DNA from: Trichopria drosophilae
Taxonomy: Eukaryota; Arthropoda; Insecta; Hymenoptera; Diapriidae
Direction of reading: 5' to 3'
Assembly: GCA_030407085.1 (NCBI GenBank)
Contig: CM059584.1
Location: 64,988,001-65,052,000 of the forward strand
DNA: 64,000 nucleotides
This document shows, piece by piece, positions 48,555 to 61,600 of this stretch (position 1 is its first letter; each line of letters opens with the position of its first letter). The position numbers and the translations under genes were made by a program. The notes beneath the pieces were generated by a model that was not told the origin of the DNA, did not search any database, and saw nothing but the letters and a program-made list of their open reading frames with translations.

Positions 48555-49920
48555 AAAGATTGGTTCAGTATGTAAATTACACCATTTCTTCACCAGAAAA
48601 GGACTGATTTTTGCCAAAACGTAATGAAAAGTAGCGACGGTCATTCTCGTGTACTTTAGAAACTTTCCAGGATCCATTCTAAGCGAAGAGAATAAGTTGA
48701 TGTACTCCCCATTAGTGGAACGACTATTCTTAAATTCGTTGATTCTGTGATTATTGTTTTCGTTCAAGAACTGGGAACTCATTGTAAGCTTTCCACTTAT
48801 TTTGCGCTTGCTTTTCTGCAACAAGAAAAATCGAATTTCACAACGTACTGCATTATTTAATCTCAAGTTACATTCACACTGCACGTGAGAAAAATTCTTA
48901 TAGGATATCTGATACGGTCCAGCGGACACTTAATTGAGTGCAGAGCGTAATAGTTTTTTTTTCAGGATCAACCGACTTCTTATTTTAATTGAAAAGTAAG
49001 GTATGACATTAAATGGTAACCCGGATCTTATCATGCACAAAAAGTTTTTGGAGTTTATAAAATTTATGTATATAACTTTAAAATCTACAACTTTAAAAAT
49101 TTCCGAAAATAACAATAGCCATAACTTTTTTCCGTCAGTACTTTGCGGGTTTACAATTTTTTTACACATGCCACCAAATGGAAATGAACAGTCGATGCGG
49201 CATCCTTTTTAAGGTGGAAAAAAACAATTTTCCTGAAATTTTCAGCTCCCCACCCACTTTATTAAGCGCGCTATGCTAAAAAATGAGTATTTTCTGTTTT
49301 TATTATTTTTCTCCGCCATTACAGTGTTACAAAAATAGAAAAAATTGAAGTGCCTTCAAAACATCTCAATACCAGTATACAAATTTTTTATAACATCTGT
49401 TGTCGATTACATTATTTAAAAAAAAAGATTTAAAAATTAAAACTTTTTTTTCGAAATAAAAAAATGACCATTTTTCCAAAAAATGTTATATAAAGCCATT
49501 CTTAAAAATGTATCTTGTCACATTTTTTCAGATTTTTAAAAAATACGTTTTCGGAGATAAAATTTAAATACCATTTTTATAGTAAATATTCTCCATTTTA
49601 CAGGCGAACTATTTAGATATTGTTTATCACACGTCTTACTTAAAGCTTAAAATAAGTTTAGAACATTTTTGGGAAGATCTATTTATACTTAAATTATGAA
49701 TGTTCATCATTAAATACTTTGCATCCATTAAAAAATTATATTTAAAAATATACGAAATTATTTAAATATGTTAAGTATCGTTTACATTTACCTAAATGAG
49801 ATGTCGCCTTATACCGAGCAAATCCTGGTGGAAATAGGTGCAAATAGTTATTTAATTTTCCCAACTATTTTTTCTAAAGCCAGAAACTCGTCTGGATTCA
49901 TTAGAAATATTGCAAATATG
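48555..49920 (-). repeat. inner repeat, copy 3, with the transposase N-terminus
   Basis: This is the reverse complement of 38,990-40,363. It includes the acceptor and ATG of the transposase and its first 77 or so codons, then stops at GAACCAATCTT. There it joins the outer end of copy 2 (TTTCTTCAACATATTTGC). The shared TCTT at the junction suggests a microhomology or recombination join. Confidence 0.85.
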
Positions 49921-49970
49921 TTGGAGAAATTAACAATTACGTAAAGAGGGAAAGATGGAATTTTTTACGT

Positions 49971-50204
49971 ATAGTTTTTGGAAAGTTTTAAGATTTTCGA
50001 AAAAAATGAGGATCGATTATATCATTTATTCAATTTGAATTTCTCGCTTTGCCTTAGTATAGCGCTTTACGAGCGGGCAGGTAGCTCAGTTGGAAGAGCA
50101 TTCTACCGGCAATAGGAAGGTCCCGGGTTCGATTTCCGGCCTGGAATCTCTTGAGTTCGGTCCTCATTTTTTTCGAAAATCTTGAAACTTTCCAAAAAAC
50201 TATT
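49971..50204. repeat. MITE carrying a tRNA-like sequence, right copy
   Basis: The inverse of 38,712-38,946, with the same terminal repeats (GTTTTTGGAAAGTTTTAAGA at the left end). Confidence 0.8.
50075..50146 (+). tRNA. tRNA-like sequence (pseudo-tRNA), right copy
   Basis: Same as the left copy, with one change in the T arm (GGTTCGATTTCC), which further argues against a functional tRNA. Confidence 0.5.
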
Positions 50205-50209
50205 CGCCA

Positions 50210-51994
50210 GGCGCGAAAACTCCATAATCTCGTAGTACATATGTATGTTTTATGTACATGTACACAATTCTTACACTTGCCCTTACAAGTGCATCACTAA
50301 ATAAATTTACTAGCATATGTACACATATTATATATGTATACAGTATGTTTAATAAAGCAATAAGCTTTTTAAGCAGAATTACGACTATAATTTTTAGAAC
50401 TTGGACTGTTTATTACCCTTACTATTTCATTAACAGAACGTATTAAGAAACGAAAGTGTTATTTACAATTTGTTTTACATTTCTGAATTTATATTGCAAA
50501 GTTGAGGCAATTGCTGTGAGTTTCTGATCTATATCTATTGATTCATTTAACAACTAAAAAGAATTCTTATATATAGAGTCTTCTATCTAAATTGCAGAAA
50601 TAAAGGTAATCTAATTTCAAAATTATTTCAAAATATTCACGTTTGGGATCTCACAGAGTTAGACAATAAAACTACCCTTTTGTAAATGATGATTGTAGTT
50701 TTTAGTAAACTAGGTTCTTACAGATAATAAAATGTAGTAATAACAATAAGAACCAACAGTGATTGGCCAAACTATATTAGCGTATAAATTCTTCATATTA
50801 TTTTACCTATGTATATGACCGTAACATTTCTAATTTTGAAAGTACCTATTTTTTTTTTAATTAATCACGATGTGGAGCATGAGTATTAAAATATTTCGGT
50901 AAAAGTCTTCTAAAGCGTTGATAATGTTGGTAAAGAAACTTACCCAAAAAACTCAAAATTAAAAAGAATGCAGAAAAACAAATTTCAGGAATGTACATTT
51001 CTTGTACACATAAAAAACGGTACATAACGGTACGCAAATAGAAAAATAAAAGTTGAAACTTGCGGAAAAAGGTGTATATGATAAGTGCAGCAATATATGC
51101 GTATTAGTGTATTTCAACCAAAAAGTCGAAAATAGATCAGTGTTGAAAAAAATAAATTAAAGAATGAAAATTCAATCAATGAAAACGTACGTTATAGAAA
51201 AATTATGTCAGAAGGCTAATAGACATTAAGTGGTTTGGACGTATATTCCTCACAAGTATATTTATACATGAAGTCCTTTTGTTTTATATTACATATTTTA
51301 AAAAATACGAGAATAGAGTAGTATGTCTAAGAAAAATATGAAAGAATATAAATTGTCTTTACAACAACGTTCACACGAGGACGGTTATCGACTGTAACTT
51401 CTCGGAGGCATATGTGTGTACCAATTCTATCTAGTTTATATTATCCATATTCAACAAAATGAAAATAGATCTGAATATACAAGAAATATATCTAAGAACA
51501 TGAACTAAACCAACTAAAAGCCCAATTATAACAAAATTCATGTATGCTCAGTTCTCATATGTACTAGTTATAACGTATTTCTCACAGGCCTATATGCGCA
51601 TCAATTTGTTAACCTTTTGTATTATATTCATTGAAAAGGTCGAAAATAGATCTGTATTGCTAAGGATTATATAAAGGACATACTTCAATCGCTGACAACC
51701 TTCGTATCAGAACAATTAATCTACGAAGACATCTCGACAGTAATTTTCTTTAAAATATCCATATAAGGCTTGATTTCATAGTAACAAGACTAAAATTTTG
51801 AAAATTGTCTAGAATCTTTAATTTACAATTCTTAACGTAGGTCCCTTTATCCACATTATCGATGACTTCCAAGCTAAGACCATTTAGAGTATATTTAACA
51901 TATCTTTCAGAAAACGAAATGTGTCAACTATGTCAATTACTTTGTAATTTAATAGCTGTAGAATCGTCTTTATCAGAAAACTGCGTATATCAAT
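50210..51994. other. arm sequence without genes, right
   Basis: The inverse of 36,970-38,705. A short block near 51,335-51,385 differs from the left arm (ACAACAACGTTCACACGAGG is found only here). No coding region is supported. Confidence 0.5.
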
Positions 51995-51998
51995 TACT

Positions 51999-54341
51999 CA
52001 CGGTGAGCTTCGAATGAGTTCAACCCAAAAGTCCCCCAACTTCGCGGTTTTTTGTAGGCATCTTTTTTATTTGTCTCGCGATTATTTTAAGCCATAAATG
52101 AAAATAATCGCCGGAGGGAAACCCAAAATATCTTCATTTTTCGTATTTTTTTAAAGGTTATTGCAAATATTTTCATCCCATTTAGATCCAGTTTTTTTAC
52201 ACGAACGTTTATATTTTGGCTCTAGAAAGATAATCCCAAAATGGATTGAATACTTTTATAGTTTTAAACTTGAAATATTTACAAAAATAGGCAAAAAAGT
52301 CGTTTTTATTGGTTTTTTGTAAATATAATTTTTTTCTAGGCATTCTGCGACAAAATAGCTCATGGACAAATTAAATTACACACAATTATCTGTAAAACTG
52401 AAAAAAAAAGATTGCTGTATCTCATTTCGTTGCAAAGTTAGAGTCCTTTGAAGTTACACTCCAAAGAAAGTATTCAGTAGAATGTGCCTCAACTTTTACA
52501 TATTGTCGATTAACTTTGTTAATAAATGTCAATTGAAAAAGCTGAAAAAACAAGTCGAGTAGACGTATTTCTGAACAATTCTTAAAAAAAGAAATTTTTC
52601 TATCTATTATAGTTTATGAGTTAGAAAGACTTGAAGTACACAGGTTTTAAGTATATTTATTCGACGCCCACCGCATGTTGCAACCCTTTGAAGAATACAG
52701 TTTTCTTTCCGTGGAAACCAGCTGGAATCTGTTCCTGAAGAAACCCGGGGGTTTTTGGGGTCGCTGATTACGAATCTGCACTCAGATTTTCATGATACAA
52801 TATGGCGGACTGAAATCTAAAAACCTGTTTGATCAAGGTGAAACTACGTACTCGGGGATTTTCAAGGTCACAGATTAAGAATCTGAACTTAGGTTTTCAA
52901 AATTCAAAATGGCGGATCCAATATGGAGAGTAAAATTCTTTAAAATCACTTAACCGAGATGAAACTTCAACTTTTTGGTTCAATTTTAAAATTTATTCTC
53001 GATGTTTAATCAATCTGAAAGCTTACCAATCATCGTACTGTTGATTACAATACGAAATTTTGTAATAAATAAGACAATCTTCATTAAATGAATAACAATA
53101 TTTAAAATAAATACTCAAATAAAAAAAATTATCTTCATAATAATCAATGTAGATTTTAACGAATAATTTTTTAAATGTTTACTTTTTGACTATAGAATTA
53201 TTTTGTTTAGTTGCTGAAATAATATAACTGAAATTAAATAAGAAAACCTCATTTATTCTATATTTTATGTACATTTAAAACCAATGGAGACTGTTATACT
53301 CGCAAAGCGCTCTTCTCAATCTTGTTGCGTAAGCCTCGATTCTTAATCTCCGTCCTTGAAAAGCCCCGAGTATCCAGTTTCGTCTAGATCAAATAAGTTT
53401 TTACATTTCAGTCCGCCATATTGGATCCACCATTGTAAATTTTGGAAATTTGAGGTAAGATTCTTAATCTACGACCTTATAAAGCCCCAAGTACTCAGTT
53501 TCATCTCGATCGAGTAACTTTTTATATTTTTGTCGGCCATTTTGAATCCGCCATTTTACATTATGAAAATCTGAGGTCAGATTCGTAATCAGCGACCCCA
53601 AAAACCCCCGAGTAACAGATTCCAGCTGGTTTCCACGGAAAGAAAACTGTATTCTTCAAAGGGTTGCAACGTGCGGTGAGCGTCGAATAAATATACTTAA
53701 AACCTGTGTACTTCAAGCCTTTCTAACTCATAAACTATAATAGATAGAAAAATTAATTTTTTTAAGAATTGTTCAGAAATACGTCTACTCGAACTTGTTT
53801 TTTCAGATTTTTCAATGGACATTTATTAACAAAGTTAGTCAACAATATGTTAAAGTTGAGGTACATTCTACTGAATATTTTCCTTAGAACGTAACTTCAA
53901 AGGACTCTAACTTTGCAACGAAATGAGATACAGCAATCTTTTTTTTTTCAGTTTTACAGATAATTGTGTGTACTTTAATTTGTCCTTGAGCTATTTTGTC
54001 GCAGAATGCCTAGAGAAAAATAATATTTACAAAAATCCAATAAAAACGACTTTTTTTGCCTATTTTCGTAAATATTTCGAGATTCAAACCATTTCGGGAT
54101 TGTCTTTCTAGAGCCAAAATATAAACGTTCGTGTAAAAAAACTAGATCTAAACGTTATTAGGATGAAAATATTTGCAATAACCTTTAAAAAAATACGAAA
54201 AATCAAGACATTTTGGGTTTCCCTCCCGCGATTATTTTCATTTATGGCTTAAAATAATCGTGAGACAAATAAAAAAAGATGCCTACAAAAAACCGCGAAG
54301 TTGGGGGACTTTAGGGTTGAACTCAATCGAAGCTCACCGTG
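51999..54341. repeat. foldback element C, right copy without the AT hairpin
   Basis: The ends CACGGTGAGCTTCGA are flanked by TACT (51,995-51,998 and 54,342-54,345), the complement of AGTA at the left copy. The tandem ATGGCGGA-containing modules are clear at 52,780-52,930 and 53,410-53,600. Confidence 0.85.
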
Positions 54342-54438
54342 TACTATTGTCTACGTCGAGAGGGCGCTTTATATTAAAGGCTTATGATGTCGACACAGAA
54401 AATCAGAAAATTGCAAATAAAATCCGTGCCACAAAATC

Positions 54439-57400
54439 CCTGAATGTTGTCGAAGGTGAAGATGATGTTTCCAATGAAAAAGATGAATTACATGAATCTG
54501 ATGAGTTCTTCAGTCCAAGTTCGTTAACCACTTTAATAATTGAAAATGAATTTGACAATAATTTATTGTATACATGTCACTAGTACTTTATATTCAATAA
54601 ATGCTCATTTTCCATGGCGTTTTCATTTATATTAATTCTTTCGTACCTTAATAATAAAATTCTATTGCACTTATTAGATATTATGCTCAGTAACATGTAT
54701 GCAATAATCTAACGGCTACAAACTCTTTACGACTATGCAATTTATGTTGGAACATATTCTTTGTGAACATGCACAAATTAAGCAAATTTAAAGTTAAGTA
54801 GCAAAGATTATGAAAGAATTAAATATATTCCATCATGAATTACTGAGGCGAGAAGAGTTTATGCTTCTCAGATTAGTTGAAACGAATCGTAGTCACTTAG
54901 ATGAAACTTTCGAATCGTCCAAACATAAAAGTACATATATGTCAAATTATTAGTCATTATTGATAAATATTAAATAAATTAAAATCGTAGATTGGAATCA
55001 TTGGGTGCTAAGATAAAACGTCATAATTATTTTAGTCATTCAATTAAAATATATTTATCTTTGAATATTATATAAACAATTGGACTCGTCAATGAATAAA
55101 ATTATTATCACACACATACCAACACACTCGAGGTTGTCGTTGCACATATAAAAAATAAGAGTCTAGATTATAAAATAAGCTGTCGAGTCGTCGGTACGTC
55201 GTGTGAGTCAATATATATAAAATAATTCCTAATGTCGTCAACGACGGAATAAATTACGCGGCAATAAGTTAATTTAACGCGGACACACATACAATACATA
55301 TTGCACTCTCACACATCCACATATAACATTAATATACATAAATAAATTAACACATATACATAAATTAAACGCACATATTCATTATATTCATTATTACACG
55401 GAACGGAAGAGAAAGAGGCTTACGTGTGTCTTCTCTCTTCGGCGTCATTCCTCTTGTTTGGGTCCTCCATCCGTCTCGTGATTTGAATTAGGCTGCTGTC
55501 ACCTGGTGAACCCGAGTTCGGTGTCGCACTCCCTCGCGACTACGAGGGAGAGGACCAGCAGCCTGGTGTCCTTGACGAACGGAGTACCGTCGTCAATGCT
55601 TGGTGTCCTGGTTTAAATTGGCTATCCTCGCCGCCTCCATTGAAATTTGATGCTGGCTGAAGAATTGTGTGGGCCCACTTTTTTGTTCCGGAGCAGCCAG
55701 GTTCTCCGGATGTTGAGGCAGCGAGTCGTCCCCAGGAGTCCGTGTAGAGAAGTCCAAAATTGTAAGAGTCCAGGAAGAGAAGAGAGATTGAGGGATACTT
55801 ACCAGGTCTTATAATACCTCGGTAAGTATCCCTATGTCCAGTTATGTCGCCGAGTTCCATTTTTACTAAGAATCGGGACGGGAACTGTCAAACATTTAAA
55901 TCTCATTTGCTTAATTTGATTTTGACAGCCCGCCCCTCATTTGAATTTGGAGCGCCTGCGCCCCATTGCGGCGACACATGCGCTCCGAGCTTGGAACTCG
56001 GCCCGTTGTTGCCCACTTTTCAGGTTGCGCGACCAGGGCGCCGTTGCACCTCTTCTGCGCAGGTAGAGGCGCACCAGCGCCAGCGCCATGTCATTGCGCG
56101 CGCATGTCCATTGATGCGCGCTCGGATCCCACGTGGGCTTGGGATCCAAAATGGCCGACCGGCCGGAAAAAGCGCGCATCTCGTCCTTGGTATCCACTTC
56201 GTTATTTCGCATTTAAAGCATGGTCATACAAATATCGTAACGGCCCTCTTTCTCTCCGCCGCTCTTTCTCTTCCGCGCGGTCGGGTTAAACGGCTCGTTA
56301 CATAGTGTACATGTCAATGGCACTAATATTCATATAAATACAATAAAACTATATTGATAATGTACAGAAGCATTTCAATAAATTAGAATTCCTTATAAAA
56401 TGAGCACTTATTATTGAATATTATATCAGAAACATACAGTTATTTGAAAACCGAAAACGCACATAGACTTTGCTGTACTAGTTGGAACGTGCCCAGTATT
56501 GTAAAACTTTATGATTTATTTTTAAATTTATCTACTTACAAACATACTTACAAGGTATATGTATTGAAAATATCACAAACATAATCAACAAAAATTAAAA
56601 GCGTAGACTGCGTTCCAACAAGAATTATGGTCGTTGAAAGTTTGTGGATTTTAGATTATTTCGTACAGGTTACTGCCCTTAATATGTCATAAGTGCAATA
56701 GAACTTTATTAATAATATGGTATAAAAGAATTAATAGAAACGAAAATTCAGTGCGAAATTAATATGTATTAAATATAAAGGAAGTGAAATGTTTGCGATA
56801 TTCTAAAAACCGTAAACTGCTTTTGACAATGCAGTTCTTGTTAGAACGTATTCTATGCTTTTAATAATTGATATTTCCATTTGTTATAATATCAATACAT
56901 GTTAATAATATATATGTTTGAAAGTAAGAAAATTTTAAAATAAGTTATGTTGATTGACAGCATTGGTCACGTTCCAAGTATTACAAAGCTGATTACAGTT
57001 TTTCAATTGGTGCACATATGTGGTTGACCTTAATTTTGCAATAAGTTTTAATTTATATTATATAAATTCATTTGAACATTATCAATAAATTTTTATTCAT
57101 TCTATCACATACTACATCCACCGACATGTGTACTAATCTGAGAATAGTAAATTTTTCAACGTTTTTCGCTTTGATAAGATAGGCTCTCGACGCGTAGAGC
57201 AAGTAAATCTCATAGTAGAGCGAATGAGAGCATTTATAGAGTCATTTATGTCGTCGACTCTGATGTGAGAAGACTAATATGAAAGAACGTAGTCCTTTTA
57301 TTACATTTAGTCGAATCTTAGTTTTCATAAAATGGTATGGGTATTTATGTAATTTATACATGTTGTTATAGTACAAGTCTATACCTTAGTTTTTTAATAC

Positions 57401-57790
57401 ATACAATAATTTGGTTGAAACTTATCAAATAAAACTATATCGGTCTCTACTCTATAAAATGTGTCTGCTGGATCGTGTCGTAAAATCTTAAAAAAAACTC
57501 ATTCGTGTCTTTTACGTATCACTAAAGAAATATTATGTACAAACACCCACTTTTCAATTATAGAACATGTTTCATGTTCTGTAATGTATATAATTCTCAT
57601 ATTATAGTTATACACAGTAGTCCTCTTTATGACTATGAACAGAGCCTTTTGTTATTTGCGCCTCTACTTCATTGTATATTTTGTATTGCATATAGAATGG
57701 GATGCTAACAGTTATTCGCATAATGCACCATACTTATTTCTTTCTATTTAAATTAAACATTAATACAATATGATTAGTTTGGTAATCATC
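54439..57790. repeat. arm sequence with inverted repeat modules, right copy
   Basis: The inverse of 22,100-24,022, split by the probable solo LTR at 54,878-56,302. The left end joins element C flanking sequence directly, through the site where the left arm took up the P/THAP element. The 54,260-54,583 open frame spans this junction and has no recognisable domain. Confidence 0.7.
54878..56302. mobile_element. probable solo LTR, 1,425 bp, right arm only
   Basis: The ends are TGAAACGA...TCGTTACA, that is TG...CA with a short imperfect terminal inverted repeat, flanked by a 4-bp duplication TAGT (54,874-54,877 and 56,303-56,306). The left arm shows the unfilled site ATTAGTGAACATG near 23,580-23,592. 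The interior has an AT-rich half and a GC-rich half, plus AATAAA and TATA-like words, but no coding region of note, as expected for a solo LTR. The 4-bp duplication would fit a Gypsy-type element; orientation is uncertain. Confidence 0.75.
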
Positions 57791-57792
57791 GG

Positions 57793-58030
57793 TTGCTTCA
57801 TTTCAAGAAAAAATACATTTTTTGATGACGGAGCCCAATTTCATCAGTGTTGGTCCATGAAACTCGGTAGATTTTGCTCTTCTGAAACTATTCCAGGTAG
57901 TTTTATGCCAAACAGTTGCTTTTAAGGTAGTGAAAAAGTTAATACAAAACACTGTTGACATTGGGCTCAGAGTGGACTTTCGACGAAGAATAAAAAAATG
58001 CATTTTTTCTTGAAATGAACCGAATCTAGT
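57793..58030. repeat. foldback element B, right copy, internally deleted
   Basis: Only one full arm and part of the other remain compared with 21,655-22,095. The junction lies near 57,855 (CAGTGTTGGTCCATGAAACT). Confidence 0.75.
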
Positions 58031-58039
58031 ATCATATAT

Positions 58040-58176
58040 TTTCATGGGCGGATTTTTTCGCAAAAACACAGAATAAAGAGGACTGATTGACCTGAAGAGA
58101 ATATCCGAGTATCCAAAGTACGCAAAAAAAATTGAAAAGACTGAACGTTTTTGCGGCATAATCCGCCCATGAAAAA
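58040..58176. repeat. small MITE with ATGGGCGGAT ends, right copy
   Basis: The inverse of 21,506-21,642, with nearly identical ends (TTTTCATGGGCGGATTTTTT and ATAATCCGCCCATGAAAAAT). Confidence 0.75.
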
Positions 58177-58211
58177 TCACCCGCCAACAGATAAAACATT
58201 AGTGTACTTAC

Positions 58212-58353
58212 TTAATACCTGGATAGTGGCAGCCACCTTGTCCCACTCGGTGCTAAGAAAACCCTTCGCTTTGTTGGCGTTCAGCGACTTATTCCAGATT
58301 GTCGGTCGATTCTGTACCTCGTTGATCAATTGATTAACTTTACTCTCGTCCAT
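58212..58353 (-). CDS. MADF-BESS gene exon 1, right-arm copy
   Basis: ATG at 58,353 opens 47 codons and ends at donor A|GTAAGT, phase 1. It encodes the N-terminal half of a MADF domain (LINEVQNRPTIW, TEWDKVAATI). On this strand the first acceptor known to restore a MADF frame is 43,938: the split codon a|AA then gives Lys and the sequence runs on as NQAQNKWKAL, exactly the expected second half. The left-arm copy differs by two residues (Ala for Thr, Arg for Gln). An identical acceptor at about 48,824 in copy 3 would instead lead into the transposase leader. This makes the arm part of the transcription unit rather than mere flank. It may alternatively be one of several interchangeable first exons. 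Confidence 0.75.
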
Positions 58354-58504
58354 GTTCAAACATGTTGTAGACTCGCCGGGAAGCGCGTTTTAAAAATGCT
58401 CGGGCAGTGCAGCGTTGCCAAGTTTTGTACGCGAGAAACAGTGTGACGCGCGCTGTTCGGTGTACATCGGAGTAGCTTGGAGTCTCTCAGTATCATACGA
58501 GATG

Positions 58505-58684
58505 CTTCGAGGCAGCTCGGTGTCATTCGGGATCGTTCGAAGGGTTCGAAGCCGCCCGGTGTCGCTCGGGATCGTTCGAAGGGTTCGAAGCCGCATCGGA
58601 AGGCGCTCGAGCGGATTCTGAAGGGGCTCGAGCGGCATCGTAAAGCGCTCGAGCGGCCTCGTACTATGCTCGAGCAGACCTGCG
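58505..58684 (-). repeat. GC-rich tandem repeats upstream of the right MADF exon
   Basis: GATCGTTCGAAGGGTTCGAA with GCCGC occurs twice, 40 bp apart (about 58,531 and 58,571), against once in the left arm. A 21-bp unit around GCTCGAGCGG is repeated about four times at 58,605-58,684. Confidence 0.8.
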
Positions 58685-61600
58685 TTAGGGTTCTCAACAG
58701 TGACCGAAAGTTTTGGTAGGTTGGCAACACTGACACTTACTGTTAGAGCTCTGTTCCAAGTCAGTTGTTCTCGCAAAACGTGACTAATGACATGTGATTG
58801 TAGTGTTGGATTTAGAAATGCATAATGAAATACATAAATAAAATAAATAATAATTAAATTTTATTCCCCAAACTTCGATTTCTCGATAATACCCTTTTCA
58901 AGTGTTTAATGCGATTCGGTTTCATTTACTGTCCGTGACCGTCTGAAAATTATAATCAGATATGAGAAGTGTCATGTCGTATTGAAGCGATTTATCAATT
59001 GTTATAAATTATGTATCATTTCCTTTAATTAGTTATAAATGTACACATTTATCATATCCCAATTTTTTAAATCCGATAAATCATACAAAACCATTGGGAA
59101 ATGTAGCTTGTTAAATATAGCTAATATTAATCATTGTCTAATATTAATGAATTTGTCTAATATGACAAGTACAGTATTCTTACCTACAACTCATATGTCA
59201 ACATCGTCAAAAGTTGTCAAGCAGCAGGACAGCACAACTACAATTATGTCAGATGAGTATTTTAAATATATAAATAATAAATTACATAATTATATGCTCT
59301 TGAGTAGACACTTTGTGTGTCTTTTTATTCATTTTTTGTTTCAGATCAATGTCGTTTCGATCAGGACGAAGAACAGGATGTCGATGAAAAGAAAGTTCGA
59401 TTGGTCCAATCTCCCAAACCGATTTAACTTTTTGGAGCCAATGATACTTTCTCGTGCTGGACATCATAAATCTCAGGGTATGTATAAAATTGTGATCTGG
59501 AAGAGTCCGAAGTCGATGGGCATCTGTTATTTTATACAATGTTCAATTCAGTCGGTATTTTTTTCATACAATTTAAACTGTTTCCCAGAAGACAATAGTA
59601 CTACATTTTAGGTACGTAATAAAGTTTTATCAAATGACAGGTTTCTGTTATTAATTTCAAATATTATAAATTAATAACTTGCAGCTAATTGTTAAAAATG
59701 ATAGCGTAATCCGTGCAATATGAATATTACATAAAAATAAAGGACGGTCATTTACATTTGCGACATTTACATTTCAATATCATTTGTAGTGAGAATTGCA
59801 ACAAAACTTAACTAACTTACCATTGGATCAACAGAAACATCAAACTATTAAATAGCGACGTCAGATTAATTCTCACAATGTGTATAATTGCAATTTTAAA
59901 TGTGCAAACCTGATCGACACGGATCTTGCTATTTTAAACAATACTCAAATTTTAGAGTATAATCTGTTATTGCTTGCAATATTTTCAGTGTTGTGATTAT
60001 ATTTTATAAACATTTCACAAACCACGATAAAAATGTATAAAATTTAAATCGTAATGCTACAAGCAAAATTATCTCGGACATTTTTATATAATATTTGAAT
60101 AAATTGTTGCATAATGTTTCGACTTTCTTTGCACCGCATGTGTTAAGAAACATTAAAAATTAATACAACAACCGAGACCTCTCAATGAAATTTGGTACAA
60201 CTTTGTGTACTTAACACATTATACGAATCGTACAACCATCGGTTTTTGTAAAGAAACAGATCGTACTAAAAAATTGACAGTTCTTGCAATTTTACATAAT
60301 GTTTAAATAGCAGGGAATAATGCGTTTGACATTTCATACTGAGCCCATAACTCTTTTACTACGATCTAGCCTTTTCCACAAAAACCGAGGATTTATTGTC
60401 GTACTAGTCGTATTAGTTTTTATGAACGTAAACTTTTACCCAGTGTCATCAGCAGGTTTCCGTTTTTTTTATTATTCATTAATACTATACATAAAATCAT
60501 GAGTCGTAACCCAATGAGAATTGAAGTTCGTATATAAGCAAGTTCAAAGCAATATGAACATCTTATAAAAATACAAGATCGATCAATTACATTTACGACA
60601 TTCAAATGTAAATTTTATACTTCACGCGAGTCAAAACAAACTGTACTAATACTTCATCCAACCAATTCAAACATTATTGATGTAAAATGTTGTTGTCCCA
60701 AATTTCATTGACAGGTCTCTGTTGCATTATATTCTAGTACTTCTTAACACATGCAGTGGAAAGAAAGTGGAAACATTTTGCAACTATTTAAATATTCTAT
60801 GAAAATGTATGGAGCTAATTCTTCTTGCGGCATTACGATTTGAATTCTATATCTCTAACATCGTTCGTTAAATGTGTATAAACTTTAACCACGATGCTGG
60901 TAATAAGACAATTATATAAAATTAATTATTAATAAAATGTTACTGCGTTAGCAAGAAAATTATATAAATTTGCAAGAGCAATCAATCGGGTTTGCAGACC
61001 CCAGATTTCTATTTTATACATTATGAGATTTATTCTGACATCACTATTTAATATTTCATGATATAAGATATTGAAATTCGAATGTCGTAAATGTAATTTT
61101 CCGTTCTTGTTTTTATATGTTGTACGGAATACACCTTTATTCTTTTCGTGACTCACAATTAGCTACAAGTTATTAATTTCTAATTTTTCAAATTAATAAC
61201 AGAAACCTGCCATTTAGTGACAATTTATAATGTACTTAGCATAGGGTACTGATAATAGGTTTATACATCCTTGACTTTTGTGAAATAGTCTTGATTGAAA
61301 AAAAGACACTGACTGAATTGTAAACGACATCAATCGAGTTTGTAGTTTGTGCACTTTCAGATGATAATTTTATAATTATCGAAGAATTCATGATGTCCAG
61401 CACGAGTAAGTATCATTGGACTGGGAAATTGCACAAACCAAGTTGATTGACATCCTGCTCTTCGTCTTCATAAAACAGCATTGTCCTGAAACAAAAAAAA
61501 ACGAACTAAAAGACACACAAAGTGTCTACTCTAAAGCATGTAATTATGTAATTTATTATTTACATATTTAAAATAATTATCTGATTGGGTTATGCTGCCT

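Noticed and set aside
55540..56305. Overlapping frames of 91-153 residues on both strands
   Set aside because: They sit in the GC-rich half of the probable solo LTR and show no domain.
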